From NCBI GenBank assembly GCA_051001995.1, contig JBPCMT010000021.1:1-48033 (forward strand): a DNA stretch of 48,033 bases. Direction: 5' to 3'. Position numbers and translations under genes: made by a program. The first letter of the stretch is position 1, and every line of letters begins with the position of its first letter. The notes beneath the pieces are model-generated. The model did no database searches. It saw only the letters and a list, made by a program, of their open reading frames with translations, and was not told the DNA's origin. This stretch comes from CAWEHQ01 sp051001995 (lineage in GTDB: Bacteria; Actinomycetota; Thermoleophilia; Solirubrobacterales; Thermoleophilaceae). This document shows, piece after piece, positions 36,125 through 44,672 of the stretch.

Positions 36125-37174
36125 ATGAGGTACCGTCCCGCTCGCGCGATGGAAGCCCAGACCGTCCCAGACCGCCCCGGTCTTCCGCTCCGCGAGCGTC
36201 TGCGCGAGCTGCCCCCGGTCCAGGCGGCCGCGCGCAACCCGCAGGCGGCCGCGGCGGCGGTCATCGGGGCGTTCGTCGTGGCGCTGATCGTCGGCGAGGG
36301 CCTCCAGGAGGTCGCCCAGAGGGGGCTGACCGGGCTCTCCAACGGCGCGATCTACGCGCTCGGCGCCGTCGGGCTCACGCTCGTCTATGGGATCCTGAAG
36401 CTCGTCAACTTCGCCCACGGCGACTTCCTCACGTTCGGCGCCTACATGGCGTTCATCGTGAATATCTCGTGGGGCGGGCCGCTCGTGCTGGCGATCCTGT
36501 TCGCGATCGCCGTCACGGCGCTGCTGGGCGTCGCGCTCGAGAAGGCCATGTGGGGTCCGATGCGCGCGCGCGGGGCGGGCACGCTCCAGCTGCTCCTGAT
36601 GGCGATCGGGCTGGCACTCGTGATCCGCTACGTGATCCAGTTCGCCTTCGGCACCGAGCTGCGCCAGCTCGACGTGAACAACACCGCGACCGCTGACTTC
36701 CTCGGCCTGAGCATCGGCCGCACGTTCCTGGTCGTGATCGGGGTCGGCTTCGTCGTGCTGCTCGCCACCGGCCTGATGCTGCGTTACACGCTGCTCGGCA
36801 AGCGAATGCGTGCGCTGTCGGACAACCTCGAGCTCGCCGAGACGTCGGGGATCGACACGTCGCGCGTGATCCTCTACACGTGGGTCTTCGCCGCGGGATC
36901 CGCCGGCCTCGCCGGCGTGTTCGCGGGCGCCGTCACCCAGGTGCAGCCAGAGCTCGGCTTCGAGTTCCTGCTGCCGATCTTCGCCGCGGTCGTGCTCGGC
37001 GGGATCGGCAACGCCTTCGGGGCGCTCGCGAGCGGGATCATCCTCGGCGTCGTGATCGAGTGGTCCACCTTCTTCATCGATCCGGGCTTCAAGCTCGGCG
37101 TCGGCTTCCTGGTGCTGATCATCGTCCTGGTCGTCCGTCCGCAGGGCATCTTCGGGCAGGCGCGGACCGTATGA
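36125..37174 (+). CDS. livH: Branched-chain amino acid ABC transporter permease LivH
   Basis: Membrane subunit of a HAAT-family importer, 349 residues, with about eight helices. The SNGAIYALGAVGLTLVYGILKLVNFAHGDFLTFGAY segment near residue 72-107 and the EAA-like loop GKRMRALSDNLELAETSGID are diagnostic. It has a longer cytosolic N-terminus (about 40 residues) than E. coli LivH. ATG at 36125 or 36149 may be the start; no ribosome-binding site is clear, so a very short leader is possible. It overlaps livM by 4 bases. Confidence 0.93.
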   Translation: MRYRPARAMEAQTVPDRPGLPLRERLRELPPVQAAARNPQAAAAAVIGAFVVALIVGEGLQEVAQRGLTGLSNGAIYALGAVGLTLVYGILKLVNFAHGDFLTFGAYMAFIVNISWGGPLVLAILFAIAVTALLGVALEKAMWGPMRARGAGTLQLLLMAIGLALVIRYVIQFAFGTELRQLDVNNTATADFLGLSIGRTFLVVIGVGFVVLLATGLMLRYTLLGKRMRALSDNLELAETSGIDTSRVILYTWVFAAGSAGLAGVFAGAVTQVQPELGFEFLLPIFAAVVLGGIGNAFGALASGIILGVVIEWSTFFIDPGFKLGVGFLVLIIVLVVRPQGIFGQARTV

Positions 37175-38154
37175 CCGAGCTCCTCCCCACCCTCCCGCTC
37201 GCGATCGACCTCGAGGCCTTCGCGAGCCTCGGCTTCTGGACCGGCGTCGGCATCCTGGCCGGCACCTACACGATCTTCGCGCTCGGCCTCCAGATCAACG
37301 TCGGCTTCACCGGGATCTTCAACTTCGGACAGGCCGGATTCATGGCGATCGGCGCCTACTCGATGGCGATCCTCGTCACCGATGCCGAGCTCTCGTTCTG
37401 GCTGGCGCTGCCGATCGCGATCCTGATCACGATCGCATTCGGGCTGCTCATCGGGCTCCCGGCGCTGCGGCTGCGCACCGACTACCTGGCGATCGCGACG
37501 ATCGCCGCGGCGGAGGCCCTGCGCCTGTTCGCGCTCAACGCCCGCGACCTGACCGGCGGGGCCCAGGGGATCTTCGGCTTCGACAACGACTGGGACGACG
37601 TCTCGGACTCGATCCTCAGCGGGCTCGAGAGCCTCGGCTGGACCAACCCCGAGACGCTGTTCCCGCTGTTCCTGGTCGTCTGGGGCGTCGCGATTGTGTT
37701 GATAATCGCCCTGACCGCGCTCCAGAAGACCCCGTGGGGGCGGGTGCTCAGGGCTGTCCGTGAAGACGAGGACGCCGCCCGCGCGCTCGGCAAGAACGCC
37801 TTCGCCTACAAGCTCCAGTCGCTCGCGATCGCCGCGGCGCTCGGCGCGATCGCCGGCTTCTTCCTGGCGCTCAACCTGCGCTTCATCATCCCCGACGAGT
37901 TCCTGCCGATCTTCACCTTCCTCGGGTACGCCGTGCTGGTCCTGGGCGGCCTCGCGAGCTACTGGGGCGTCGCGGTCGGTTCGATCGTCTTCTGGACGCT
38001 CTTCGAGGGGCTTCGCTTCCTGGAGCTGCCGTTCGACGAGGTGCAGATTCGCGCACTTCAGTTCATCGTCCTCGGCCTGGTGCTGATCCTCCTGATGGCC
38101 TTCCGCCCGCAGGGCATGTTCGGCAAGCGCCAGGAGATGGTGCTGGGTGACTGA
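37171..38154 (+). CDS. livM: Branched-chain amino acid ABC transporter permease LivM
   Basis: Second membrane subunit of the importer, 327 residues. GLQINVGFTGIFNFGQAGFMAIGAY is the family N-terminal signature; LIGLPALRLRTDYLAIATIAAAEALRL follows, with GGAQGIFGF and the EAA loop GRVLRAVREDEDAARALGKNAF. The end FRPQGMFGKRQE also resembles family members. ATG at 37171 overlaps the livH stop (ATGA), and the end overlaps livG by 8 bases. Confidence 0.93.
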   Translation: MTELLPTLPLAIDLEAFASLGFWTGVGILAGTYTIFALGLQINVGFTGIFNFGQAGFMAIGAYSMAILVTDAELSFWLALPIAILITIAFGLLIGLPALRLRTDYLAIATIAAAEALRLFALNARDLTGGAQGIFGFDNDWDDVSDSILSGLESLGWTNPETLFPLFLVVWGVAIVLIIALTALQKTPWGRVLRAVREDEDAARALGKNAFAYKLQSLAIAAALGAIAGFFLALNLRFIIPDEFLPIFTFLGYAVLVLGGLASYWGVAVGSIVFWTLFEGLRFLELPFDEVQIRALQFIVLGLVLILLMAFRPQGMFGKRQEMVLGD

Positions 38155-38977
38155 GGCGGCGCCGCAGCCGGTCGCGACAGCCTCGCCCGAGCCACCGTCC
38201 GAGACGAACGGGCGGCCGATCTTCGCGGCCGAGGACGTCGTCAAGCGCTTCGGCGGCATCCGCGCGGTGAATGGGGCCACGATGAGCGTTCGCGAGGGCT
38301 CGATCACCGCGCTGATCGGCCCCAACGGCGCCGGCAAGACGACGTTCTTCAACGTCATCACCGGCTTCTACCGTCCCGACGGGGGCCGCGCGACGTTCCA
38401 GGACAAGCCGGTGCTGGGCCGCCCGCCCTACGCGATCGCCCGGCTCGGCATGGTGCGGACCTTCCAGATCACAAAGGCGCTGCGGCGCATGTCGGTGATC
38501 GACAACATGATGCTCGCGGCCCCCGATCAGCCCGGCGAGCGTCTCGGGAACGTCGTCTTTCGACCGCGTGCGAGCCGCCGCCGCGAGCGCGCGGTACGCG
38601 AGCGGGCGATTGAGCTGCTCGAGGTCTTCAACCTGACGAAGCTCGCCGAGGACTACGCCGGCACGCTGTCCGGCGGACAGCGCAAGCTGCTGGAGCTCTC
38701 ACGGGCGCTGATGGCCAGGCCGCGCTTCCTGCTGCTCGACGAGCCGATGGCCGGGATCAACCCCACCCTTGGCCGGCGCCTGCTCGACCACATGCAGCGG
38801 CTGCGCGCGGAGGAAGGCGTCACGTTCCTGTTCGTCGAGCACGACATGGAGGTGGTGATGAACCACTCCGATCGCGTCGTCGTTATGGCCGAGGGGCGGG
38901 TGATCGCCCAGGGCGAGCCGCACGAGGTACGAAGGGACCAGGCCGTGATCGACGCCTACCTCGGCGCGACGGCGTGA
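38147..38977 (+). CDS. livG: Branched-chain amino acid ABC transporter ATP-binding protein LivG
   Basis: ATPase subunit, 276 residues. Walker A ALIGPNGAGKTTFFNVITGFYRP, Q-loop MVRTFQITKAL, signature LSGGQRKLLELSRALMA, Walker B FLLLDEPMAGINPTL, FVEHDMEVVM switch, and the C-terminal GEPHEVRRDQAVIDAYLG that is typical of LivG. GTG at 38147 has AGGAGA about 9 bases upstream within livM. It overlaps livF by 4 bases (GTGA). Confidence 0.95.
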   Translation: MTEAAPQPVATASPEPPSETNGRPIFAAEDVVKRFGGIRAVNGATMSVREGSITALIGPNGAGKTTFFNVITGFYRPDGGRATFQDKPVLGRPPYAIARLGMVRTFQITKALRRMSVIDNMMLAAPDQPGERLGNVVFRPRASRRRERAVRERAIELLEVFNLTKLAEDYAGTLSGGQRKLLELSRALMARPRFLLLDEPMAGINPTLGRRLLDHMQRLRAEEGVTFLFVEHDMEVVMNHSDRVVVMAEGRVIAQGEPHEVRRDQAVIDAYLGATA

Positions 38978-39780
38978 GCGCCGAGTCCGGCAACGGCGCA
39001 CGGACCGACGGGCCGTCCGACGGCGCCCTGCTCGCGACCGAGGGCGTCGTGGCCGGCTACCTGCCGGAGGTCGACATCCTCAACGGCGTCTCGATCCGCG
39101 TCAAGGAGGGCGAGATCGTAACCGTCATCGGCCCCAACGGCGCCGGCAAGTCCACGCTGATCAAGACGATCTTCGGGCTGCTGCGCCCGCGCAAGGGGCG
39201 AATCGTCTTCCGCGGCGAGGACATCAGCGGCCAGAAGCCGCATCACTGCTGCCAGCAGGGACTCAGCTACGTCCCGCAGCTCGACAACGTGTTCCCGACG
39301 CTGACGGTCGAGGAGAACCTCGAGATGGGCTCGCTCGACCGCTCGAAGACCGGCGAGCAGATCGAACGCATGTACGAGATCTTCCCCCGCCTCGACGAGC
39401 GCAAGCGCCAGCGCGCGGCGACCATGAGCGGCGGCGAGCGCCAGATGGTCGCGATGGCCCGCGCGATGATGCCCGAGCCGCGGGTTTTGCTCCTCGACGA
39501 GCCGTCCGCCGGCCTCGCGCCCGCCTTCGTCGAGGCGATCTTCCAGAAGATCGAGGACGTCAACCGTGCCGGCGTGACGATCGTGATGGTCGAGCAGAAC
39601 GCCCGGCGGGCGCTCGCGATGTCGCACCGCGGCTACGTCCTGGACCTCGGCCAGGACCGCTTCGAGGGGCCCGGCAAGGATTTGCTCGACGACCCCAAGG
39701 TCGCCGAGCTCTACCTGGGCGGCACGGCCCGCGTCGACGAGCCGGAGAAGCTCGAGCAAGACGAAACGGCCGGGTCCTAG
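38974..39780 (+). CDS. livF: Branched-chain amino acid ABC transporter ATP-binding protein LivF
   Basis: Second ATPase subunit, 268 residues. GYLPEVDILNGVSI, Walker A VIGPNGAGKSTLIKTIFGLLRP, LSYVPQLDNVFPTLTVEENL, signature MSGGERQMVAMARAMM, Walker B VLLLDEPSAGLAP and the MVEQNARRALAMSHRGYVLDLG end typical of LivF. The end of the gene lies inside a strong terminator hairpin, with the stop codon in its loop. Last gene of livHMGF. Confidence 0.95.
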   Translation: MSAESGNGARTDGPSDGALLATEGVVAGYLPEVDILNGVSIRVKEGEIVTVIGPNGAGKSTLIKTIFGLLRPRKGRIVFRGEDISGQKPHHCCQQGLSYVPQLDNVFPTLTVEENLEMGSLDRSKTGEQIERMYEIFPRLDERKRQRAATMSGGERQMVAMARAMMPEPRVLLLDEPSAGLAPAFVEAIFQKIEDVNRAGVTIVMVEQNARRALAMSHRGYVLDLGQDRFEGPGKDLLDDPKVAELYLGGTARVDEPEKLEQDETAGS

Positions 39781-39793
39781 ACCCGGCCGTTTC
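39763..39793. terminator. Strong bidirectional terminator
   Basis: GAAACGGCCGGGTC (39763-39776) and GACCCGGCCGTTTC (39780-39793) form a perfect 14-bp stem with a CTA loop. The stem has TTTC/GAAA outer ends, so it can act in both directions between livF (plus) and livJ (minus). The livF stop codon (TAG, 39778-39780) starts in the loop. Confidence 0.88.
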
Positions 39794-39843
39794 CCTCAAC
39801 CCCTGCCCGCGGCGCGGTCACCCCGCGGGCGATCCGTCCCTGA

Positions 39844-41148
39844 TTACTCCTGCTCGGCCACCGGCACCTGGTCGATCGGCTCCGGCGCACCGTCGGGACC
39901 GAACTCGAAGATGTCGTAGACGCCCGCGGTGGCGTCCCCGGCCTCGTCCTGCTCGATCGGGCCGGACGCACCCTCGTAGTTGATGTCCTCGCCGTTCTGC
40001 AGCGCCTCGATCGCCTCCGGGAGCTGCTCGGGGGTGTACTTCGTCCCGCCGGCGGCGCTGATCGCCTGGATCTGCTCCGCGATCGCAGCGCCGTCCGTGC
40101 TGCCGGCCGCGACCGCGCCCAGGTAGCAAAGGACCACGGCGTCGAAGTTCTGGGCGTCGAACGTCATGCGATCGACGTCCTTCGGCTCCGCCGCCTTGTA
40201 GGCCTTGTCGAACGCAGCCGACGCCTCGCCCTGATCGGGCGCGCCGGGGGCGGTGCCCCGAAGGCCGACCACGGCCTCCTCGCCCGCGCTCTTGACGAGA
40301 TCGCCCGAGATCAGGCCGTCGGTGACGAACGTGGTCTCCGGGTCGAAGTTGGCCCGCGCCAGCGCGGGGCCGACCTTGTTGTAGGTCTCCGGGAAGTCGA
40401 TGATCACCGTAGCGTCCGGGTTGCCCGACGTGATCTGCCCAGCCTCCGTGTCGTAGCTCGGCAGCTTGGTGTCGTAGATGACCTCCTCGCCGATCGTGCC
40501 CCCGAGCTCCTCCCAGCCGGCGCCGAAGGTGTCGGCGAGCCCCTGGCCGTAGGCGTCGTTGCGTGCGCCGACGTTGACGGTCTTGCCGTCCGCCCCGCCC
40601 AGCTCGTCGTCGAGGAACTGCGCCAGCGTCGGGCCCTGGAACGAGTCCGGCGGGGAGGTCCGGCTGACGACGCCGTCGTCCTCGAGGCCGGTGATCTCGT
40701 CGCTCGTGGAAGCCGGCGAGATCAGCGGGACCTGCTCGGGGATCGCGACCGACTCGGCGGTCGGAATCGTGTCCGCGGACGCCCACGCGCCCGCGATGCA
40801 GCTCGCGCCGTCGGAGTCGACCAACTTGCGCGCGGCCTGCACCGCCGCCTGCTGGTCGGCGCCGCCGCCGTTGTCCTCATGGACGACCTCGACGGTGTGG
40901 TCGACCCCCACTTCGTCGATCGCGGACTGGATCTCCTGGATCGCGAGGTCGGCGGCCTTCTGGCCGGGCGGGCCGAAATCGGCCAGGTCGCCGCTCAGCG
41001 GGATCGAGTCGCCGACCACGAGATCGAGCTGCGCCTCCCCGCCGGTCGGCTCCGATCCGCCGCTCTCCTCATCGTCGCCGCACGCGCTCACGCCGAATGC
41101 CATCGCGGCCAAGAGACAGCTAACAACCGCCCACCATCGTGCTCGCAA
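39844..41148 (-). CDS. livJ: Branched-chain amino acid ABC transporter substrate-binding lipoprotein
   Basis: Leu/Ile/Val-type periplasmic binding protein (Peripla_BP_6), about 434 residues. The TTG at 41148 is chosen because AAGGAGG (41157-41163) is 8 bases upstream and it gives a signal peptide (ARWWAVVSCLLAAMAFGVSAC) directly after the start; a TTG at 41169 would put the ribosome-binding site inside the gene. Visible: LVVGDSIPLSGDLADFGPPGQ, ISPASTSDEITGL, TVNVGARNDAYGQGLAD and FDAQNFDAVVLCYLGAV. It lies opposite livHMGF, beyond their terminator, so it is regulated separately. An aliphatic amino acid is the expected ligand; other HAAT ligands are possible. Confidence 0.9.
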   Translation of the reverse strand: MRARWWAVVSCLLAAMAFGVSACGDDEESGGSEPTGGEAQLDLVVGDSIPLSGDLADFGPPGQKAADLAIQEIQSAIDEVGVDHTVEVVHEDNGGGADQQAAVQAARKLVDSDGASCIAGAWASADTIPTAESVAIPEQVPLISPASTSDEITGLEDDGVVSRTSPPDSFQGPTLAQFLDDELGGADGKTVNVGARNDAYGQGLADTFGAGWEELGGTIGEEVIYDTKLPSYDTEAGQITSGNPDATVIIDFPETYNKVGPALARANFDPETTFVTDGLISGDLVKSAGEEAVVGLRGTAPGAPDQGEASAAFDKAYKAAEPKDVDRMTFDAQNFDAVVLCYLGAVAAGSTDGAAIAEQIQAISAAGGTKYTPEQLPEAIEALQNGEDINYEGASGPIEQDEAGDATAGVYDIFEFGPDGAPEPIDQVPVAEQE

Positions 41149-41260
41149 GAAAATCCCCTCCTTGAACAAGTTCTAGATCTGGCGCGCATCCTAGTGAGTT
41201 ATCCACCCGCCGTGCAAGCGCTGGGTATTTTCCCCCGATGCGGAGCGTCCCCCTGCACTG

Positions 41261-42289
41261 ATGCGAATCGGCCTCCTAACCGGTGGCGGCGACTGCCCCG
41301 GCCTCAACGCGGTCATCCGCGCGATCGTCCGCAAGGGGATCGACCGCTACGGGCACACCATCGTGGGCTTTCGCGACGGCTGGCGCGGCCCGCTCGAGAA
41401 CGCCTACCAGGAGCTGACGATCGAGTCGACCCGCGGGATCCTGCCGCGCGGCGGCACGATCCTCGGATCGTCGCGCACCAACCCCCTGAAGGAGGCCGAC
41501 GGCGCGGCGCGGATCGCGGAGAACATGCGCACGCTGCACCTCGACGGGCTGATCGCGATCGGCGGCGAGGACACGCTCGGCGTGGCCTCGCGCCTCTTCG
41601 AGAGCGGGCTGCCGGTGATGGGCGTCCCGAAGACGATCGACAACGACATCGGCGCGACTGACCTGACCTTCGGGTTCGACACCGCGGTGCAGGTGGCGAC
41701 CGACGCGATCGACCGGCTGCACACGACCGCCGAGAGCCACCACCGGATCCTCGTGGTGGAGGTCATGGGCCGTCACGCCGGCTGGATCGCCCTCCACGCC
41801 GGCCTCGCGGGAGGCGCGGACGTGATCCTGATCCCGGAGCGCCCGTTCGACATCGACGAGGTGTGCCGGCTCCTGCGCCGTCGCCATTCGCGCGGCCGCT
41901 ACTTCTCGATCGTGGTCGTGGCCGAAGGGGCGGTCTCGCAAGACGGCGGGGTGGAGGGCCGCGACGGCGACACCGACGAGTTCGGCCACGTCCGGCTCGG
42001 CGGCGTCGGCCAGCGCCTCGAGCGCGAGATCGAGGACCGCACGGGCTTCGAGACCCGCACGACCGTCCTCGGCCACATCCAGCGCGGCGGCACCCCGACG
42101 GCCTTCGACCGGGTGCTGGCGACCCGGCTCGGGATAGCGGCGGTCGACGCCGCCACCGATCGCCGCTGGGGGATGATGCCCGCCCTGCGCTCGATGCGCA
42201 TCGAGCTCGCGCCGCTGGCGGACGCCGTCGCCCAGCTTCGGACCGTCCCGGTCGAGGACTACGAGGTGGCCGCGGCCTTCTTCGGGTAG
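41261..42289 (+). CDS. Phosphofructokinase with PPi-type active-site residues
   Basis: Converts fructose-6-phosphate to fructose-1,6-bisphosphate. The 342-residue protein has LLTGGGDCPGLNAVIRAI at the start, IGGEDTLG (101-107), PKTIDNDIGATDLTFGFDTAV (catalytic D127), EVMGRHAGWIALHAGLAGGADVILIPE and LGHIQRGGTPTAFDR. Residue 104 is Asp and residue 124 is Lys. In E. coli ATP-dependent PfkA both are Gly; Asp104 and Lys124 are the known marks of pyrophosphate-dependent enzymes. PPi is therefore the likely phosphate donor, and the reaction may be reversible. Start is ATG, divergent from livJ across about 110 bases. Confidence 0.92.
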   Translation: MRIGLLTGGGDCPGLNAVIRAIVRKGIDRYGHTIVGFRDGWRGPLENAYQELTIESTRGILPRGGTILGSSRTNPLKEADGAARIAENMRTLHLDGLIAIGGEDTLGVASRLFESGLPVMGVPKTIDNDIGATDLTFGFDTAVQVATDAIDRLHTTAESHHRILVVEVMGRHAGWIALHAGLAGGADVILIPERPFDIDEVCRLLRRRHSRGRYFSIVVVAEGAVSQDGGVEGRDGDTDEFGHVRLGGVGQRLEREIEDRTGFETRTTVLGHIQRGGTPTAFDRVLATRLGIAAVDAATDRRWGMMPALRSMRIELAPLADAVAQLRTVPVEDYEVAAAFFG

Positions 42290-42334
42290 CCGGCCGGGCC
42301 CGGCGGGGCGCGGCCGCCGCGGGTGGTCGGCCGG
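42290..42334. terminator. Putative hairpin between phosphofructokinase and the small membrane protein gene
   Basis: CCGGCCGG (42290-42297) can pair with TCGGCCGG (42327-42334, one G-U), bringing together the ends of convergent genes across a GC-rich loop. No T-run is present; such an arrangement could end transcription in both directions. Confidence 0.35.
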
Positions 42335-42337
42335 AAG

Positions 42338-42505
42338 CTACTCGCGGCCGAGCTGCTCGCGCACGAACGGGGCGAGCAGGCGCGTCGTGAACGCGACGAG
42401 GAGGAGCGCGATCACCACGAGGAAGCCATCGATGGCCTTGATCCCGAACGCCCAGCCCACGATCCAGAGGGCGAGCCCGGCGGTCAGGGCGACGAGCAGC
42501 GCCAC
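42338..42505 (-). CDS. Very small membrane protein (55 residues)
   Basis: A reading frame found by eye: GTG at 42505, TAG at 42338. The product has two hydrophobic helices, ALLVALTAGLALWIVGWAFG and GFLVVIALLLVAFTTRLL, joined by a short IKAID turn, with a charged end FVREQLGRE. AAGGAGG lies 11 bases upstream (42517-42523). This two-helix hairpin shape recalls small actinobacterial membrane proteins of unknown function. It lies 100 bases downstream of trpA on the same strand. Confidence 0.6.
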   Translation of the reverse strand: MALLVALTAGLALWIVGWAFGIKAIDGFLVVIALLLVAFTTRLLAPFVREQLGRE

Positions 42506-42606
42506 CTAGCGAACCACCTCCTTGGCGGTGCGGATCGCATGCTGCACGGTGACCACGGGCGGACCCTACCGAAGAGCCCGTGGCCGGCACGGGGCGAGCG
42601 CGTGCC

Positions 42607-43464
42607 TCACGCGAGCGCGCGCGCGAGCGAGGCAACGACGTCGCGCACCGCCTCCGCTCCGCCCTCCTCGGCGGCACGGACGATGCGGCTCCCCACGATC
42701 ACGCCGTCGGCGAGGTCGGCCACGCGCCGGGCCTGCTCGCCGGTCGAGATCCCGAAGCCGACCGCCACCGGGACAGTCGTGGCGGCCCGGACGCGCTCCA
42801 CGGTCCCGGGAAGGTCAGCCGGCAGCTCGCCGCGCTCGCCCGTGGTGCCGGCGAGCGAGACCGCGTACACGAAGCCGCGCGCCTCGGCGCCGATGTCGCG
42901 CAGCCGCTCGTCGGTGCTGCTCGGCGCCGCGAGCGGCACCAGCGCCAGCCCAGGCGCGCGGCAGGCCGCGCGCAGCTCGCCGGCCTCCTCGTGGGGAAGG
43001 TCGGGGACGATCATCCCGGCGGCCCCGGCATCGGCGGCCCGGCGGCAGAACGCGTCGGCTCCGCCCGCGAGCACGGCGTTCACGTAGACCATCAGCACGA
43101 CCGGAAGGCGCGGCGCCACCGCTTCGCAGACGCGCAGCACGCCGTCGACGGTCGCGCCGGCGGCGAGCGCACGGGTGCCCGCCGCGTGGATCGCCGGGCC
43201 ATCCGCGAGCGGGTCCGAGAACGGCACGCCGAGCTCGATCAGGTCGGCGCCCGCCTCGGCGCAGGCCTCGGCCGCGCGCGCCGAGCCCGGCTCGTCCGGG
43301 AAGCCGCCCATCAGGTACGGCATCAGCGCGGCGCGGCGGGAGTGGCCTGCGAACGCCGCCGCGATCCGCTGCTCCCCCACCGCCGGAGCCGCGTCGCCGG
43401 TGGGCGCGCTCCCCGCGCCGTTGGTCGACCCCCCGGCCGCCGCCGCGCCGGCGAGCTCAGTCAA
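42607..43464 (-). CDS. trpA: Tryptophan synthase alpha chain
   Basis: Cleaves indole-3-glycerol phosphate to indole, which is channelled to TrpB. About 285 residues: LMPYLMGGFPD, ADLIELGVPFSDPLADGP (catalytic Glu), VVLMVYVNAVLAGG, MIVPDLPHEEAGEL (catalytic Asp), PLAAPSSTDERL, VGFGISTGEQARRVADLADGVIVGSRIV. The TTG at 43464 overlaps the trpB stop (TTGA). A GTG at 43380 would remove a 28-residue Ala/Gly-rich leader and give the usual family start, so the true start is uncertain. Confidence 0.95.
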   Translation of the reverse strand: MTELAGAAAAGGSTNGAGSAPTGDAAPAVGEQRIAAAFAGHSRRAALMPYLMGGFPDEPGSARAAEACAEAGADLIELGVPFSDPLADGPAIHAAGTRALAAGATVDGVLRVCEAVAPRLPVVLMVYVNAVLAGGADAFCRRAADAGAAGMIVPDLPHEEAGELRAACRAPGLALVPLAAPSSTDERLRDIGAEARGFVYAVSLAGTTGERGELPADLPGTVERVRAATTVPVAVGFGISTGEQARRVADLADGVIVGSRIVRAAEEGGAEAVRDVVASLARALA

Positions 43465-44672
43465 GCCGGGCCACCGCCGGGGCGCTCGAGCGCCTCGGCG
43501 AGGTCCTTGTCGCCGCGGCCGGACAGCGTCACGAGGTCGAGCCCGTCCGGCGGCCCGGGATGCAGCAGCAGCCAGGCGATCGCGTGCGCGGGCTCGAGCG
43601 CCGGGACGATGCCCTCGAGCTCCGCCATGCGCCGGAAGGCCGCGAGCGCATCCTCATCCTCGACCGCGTCGTAGCGCACCCGGCCCGCGTCGCGCAGGTA
43701 GGCGTGCTCGGGGCCGGCACCGGGGTAGTCGAGGCCGGCGGAGACCGAGTGCGCCTCGAGAATCTGCCCGTCGTCGTCCTGGAGGACCGCGGCCAGCGCT
43801 CCGTGGAGCACGCCGCTTGCGCCGGTGGCGAGCGGCGCGCCGTGGCGACCCGACTCGAGCCCCTCGCCCCCGGCCTCGACTCCGACCAGCTCGACCGCAT
43901 CGTCGCCGAGGAAGGCGGTGAAGGTGCCGATCGCGTTGGAGCCGCCGCCCACGCACGCGAGCACGCGATCGGGCAGCCGGCCACGGGAGGCGAGCAGCTG
44001 GGCGCGCGCCTCGTCGCCGATCACGCGCTGGAGGTCGCGCACGAGCGCCGGGTACGGAGCCGGCCCGACACTCGACCCGATCAGGTAGTGGGTGTGGTCG
44101 AAGCTGGCGACCCAATCGCGGATCGCCTCGCTGACCGCCTCCTTGAGCGTGCGCGCCCCCGCCTCGACGGCCGCCACGTCCGCGCCGAGCAGCCGCATCC
44201 GCTCGACGTTCGGCCGCTGGCGGCGCATGTCCTCGGTGCCCATGTAGACGACGCACTCGAGCCCGAGCAGCGCGCACGCGGTCGCCGCCGCCACGCCGTG
44301 CTGGCCGGCGCCCGTTTCGGCCACCACCCTGCGCTTTCCCATCCGCCGGGCGAGCAGCGCCTGACCGAGCGCGTTGTTGATCTTGTGGGCGCCCGTGTGG
44401 AGCAGGTCCTCGCGCTTCAGCCACACCTCACGACCGACGGCCGCGGACAGGCGCGACGCGCGGTAGATCGGCGTCGGGCGGCCGGCGTAGCCGGCGAGCA
44501 GCGCGTCGAGCTCGGCGCGATAGCCGGCATCCGAGCGGGCGGACGCCCACTCGCGCTCGAGCTCGTCGAGCGCCGGTATCAGCGTCTCCGGCACGTAGCG
44601 GCCGCCGTAGCGGCCGAAGCGGCGCGCGGCCCCGGCCGCGGGCGACGCGGCGCTCGCGGCTCGCTCGGTCAC
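43461..44672 (-). CDS. trpB: Tryptophan synthase beta chain
   Basis: PLP enzyme joining indole and serine. 403 residues: FGRYGGRYVPETL, REDLLHTGAHKINNALGQALLA with the PLP Lys in AHKINN, ETGAGQHGVAAATACALLGL, CVGGGSNAIGTFTAF (phosphate-binding) and SGRGDKDL. The GTG at 44672 overlaps the trpF stop (GTGA). This is the standard TrpB1 type that works with TrpA. Confidence 0.97.
   Translation of the reverse strand: MTERAASAASPAAGAARRFGRYGGRYVPETLIPALDELEREWASARSDAGYRAELDALLAGYAGRPTPIYRASRLSAAVGREVWLKREDLLHTGAHKINNALGQALLARRMGKRRVVAETGAGQHGVAAATACALLGLECVVYMGTEDMRRQRPNVERMRLLGADVAAVEAGARTLKEAVSEAIRDWVASFDHTHYLIGSSVGPAPYPALVRDLQRVIGDEARAQLLASRGRLPDRVLACVGGGSNAIGTFTAFLGDDAVELVGVEAGGEGLESGRHGAPLATGASGVLHGALAAVLQDDDGQILEAHSVSAGLDYPGAGPEHAYLRDAGRVRYDAVEDEDALAAFRRMAELEGIVPALEPAHAIAWLLLHPGPPDGLDLVTLSGRGDKDLAEALERPGGGPA

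Noticed and set aside
41199..41207. TTATCCACC, one base from a DnaA box
   Set aside because: Single copy with no dnaA, dnaN or cluster of boxes nearby; expected by chance.
42506..42556. 16-codon mini-frame (VVTVQHAIRTAKEVVR) ending directly before the small membrane-protein start
   Set aside because: Too short to judge; it probably exists only because the ribosome-binding site region happens to be open.
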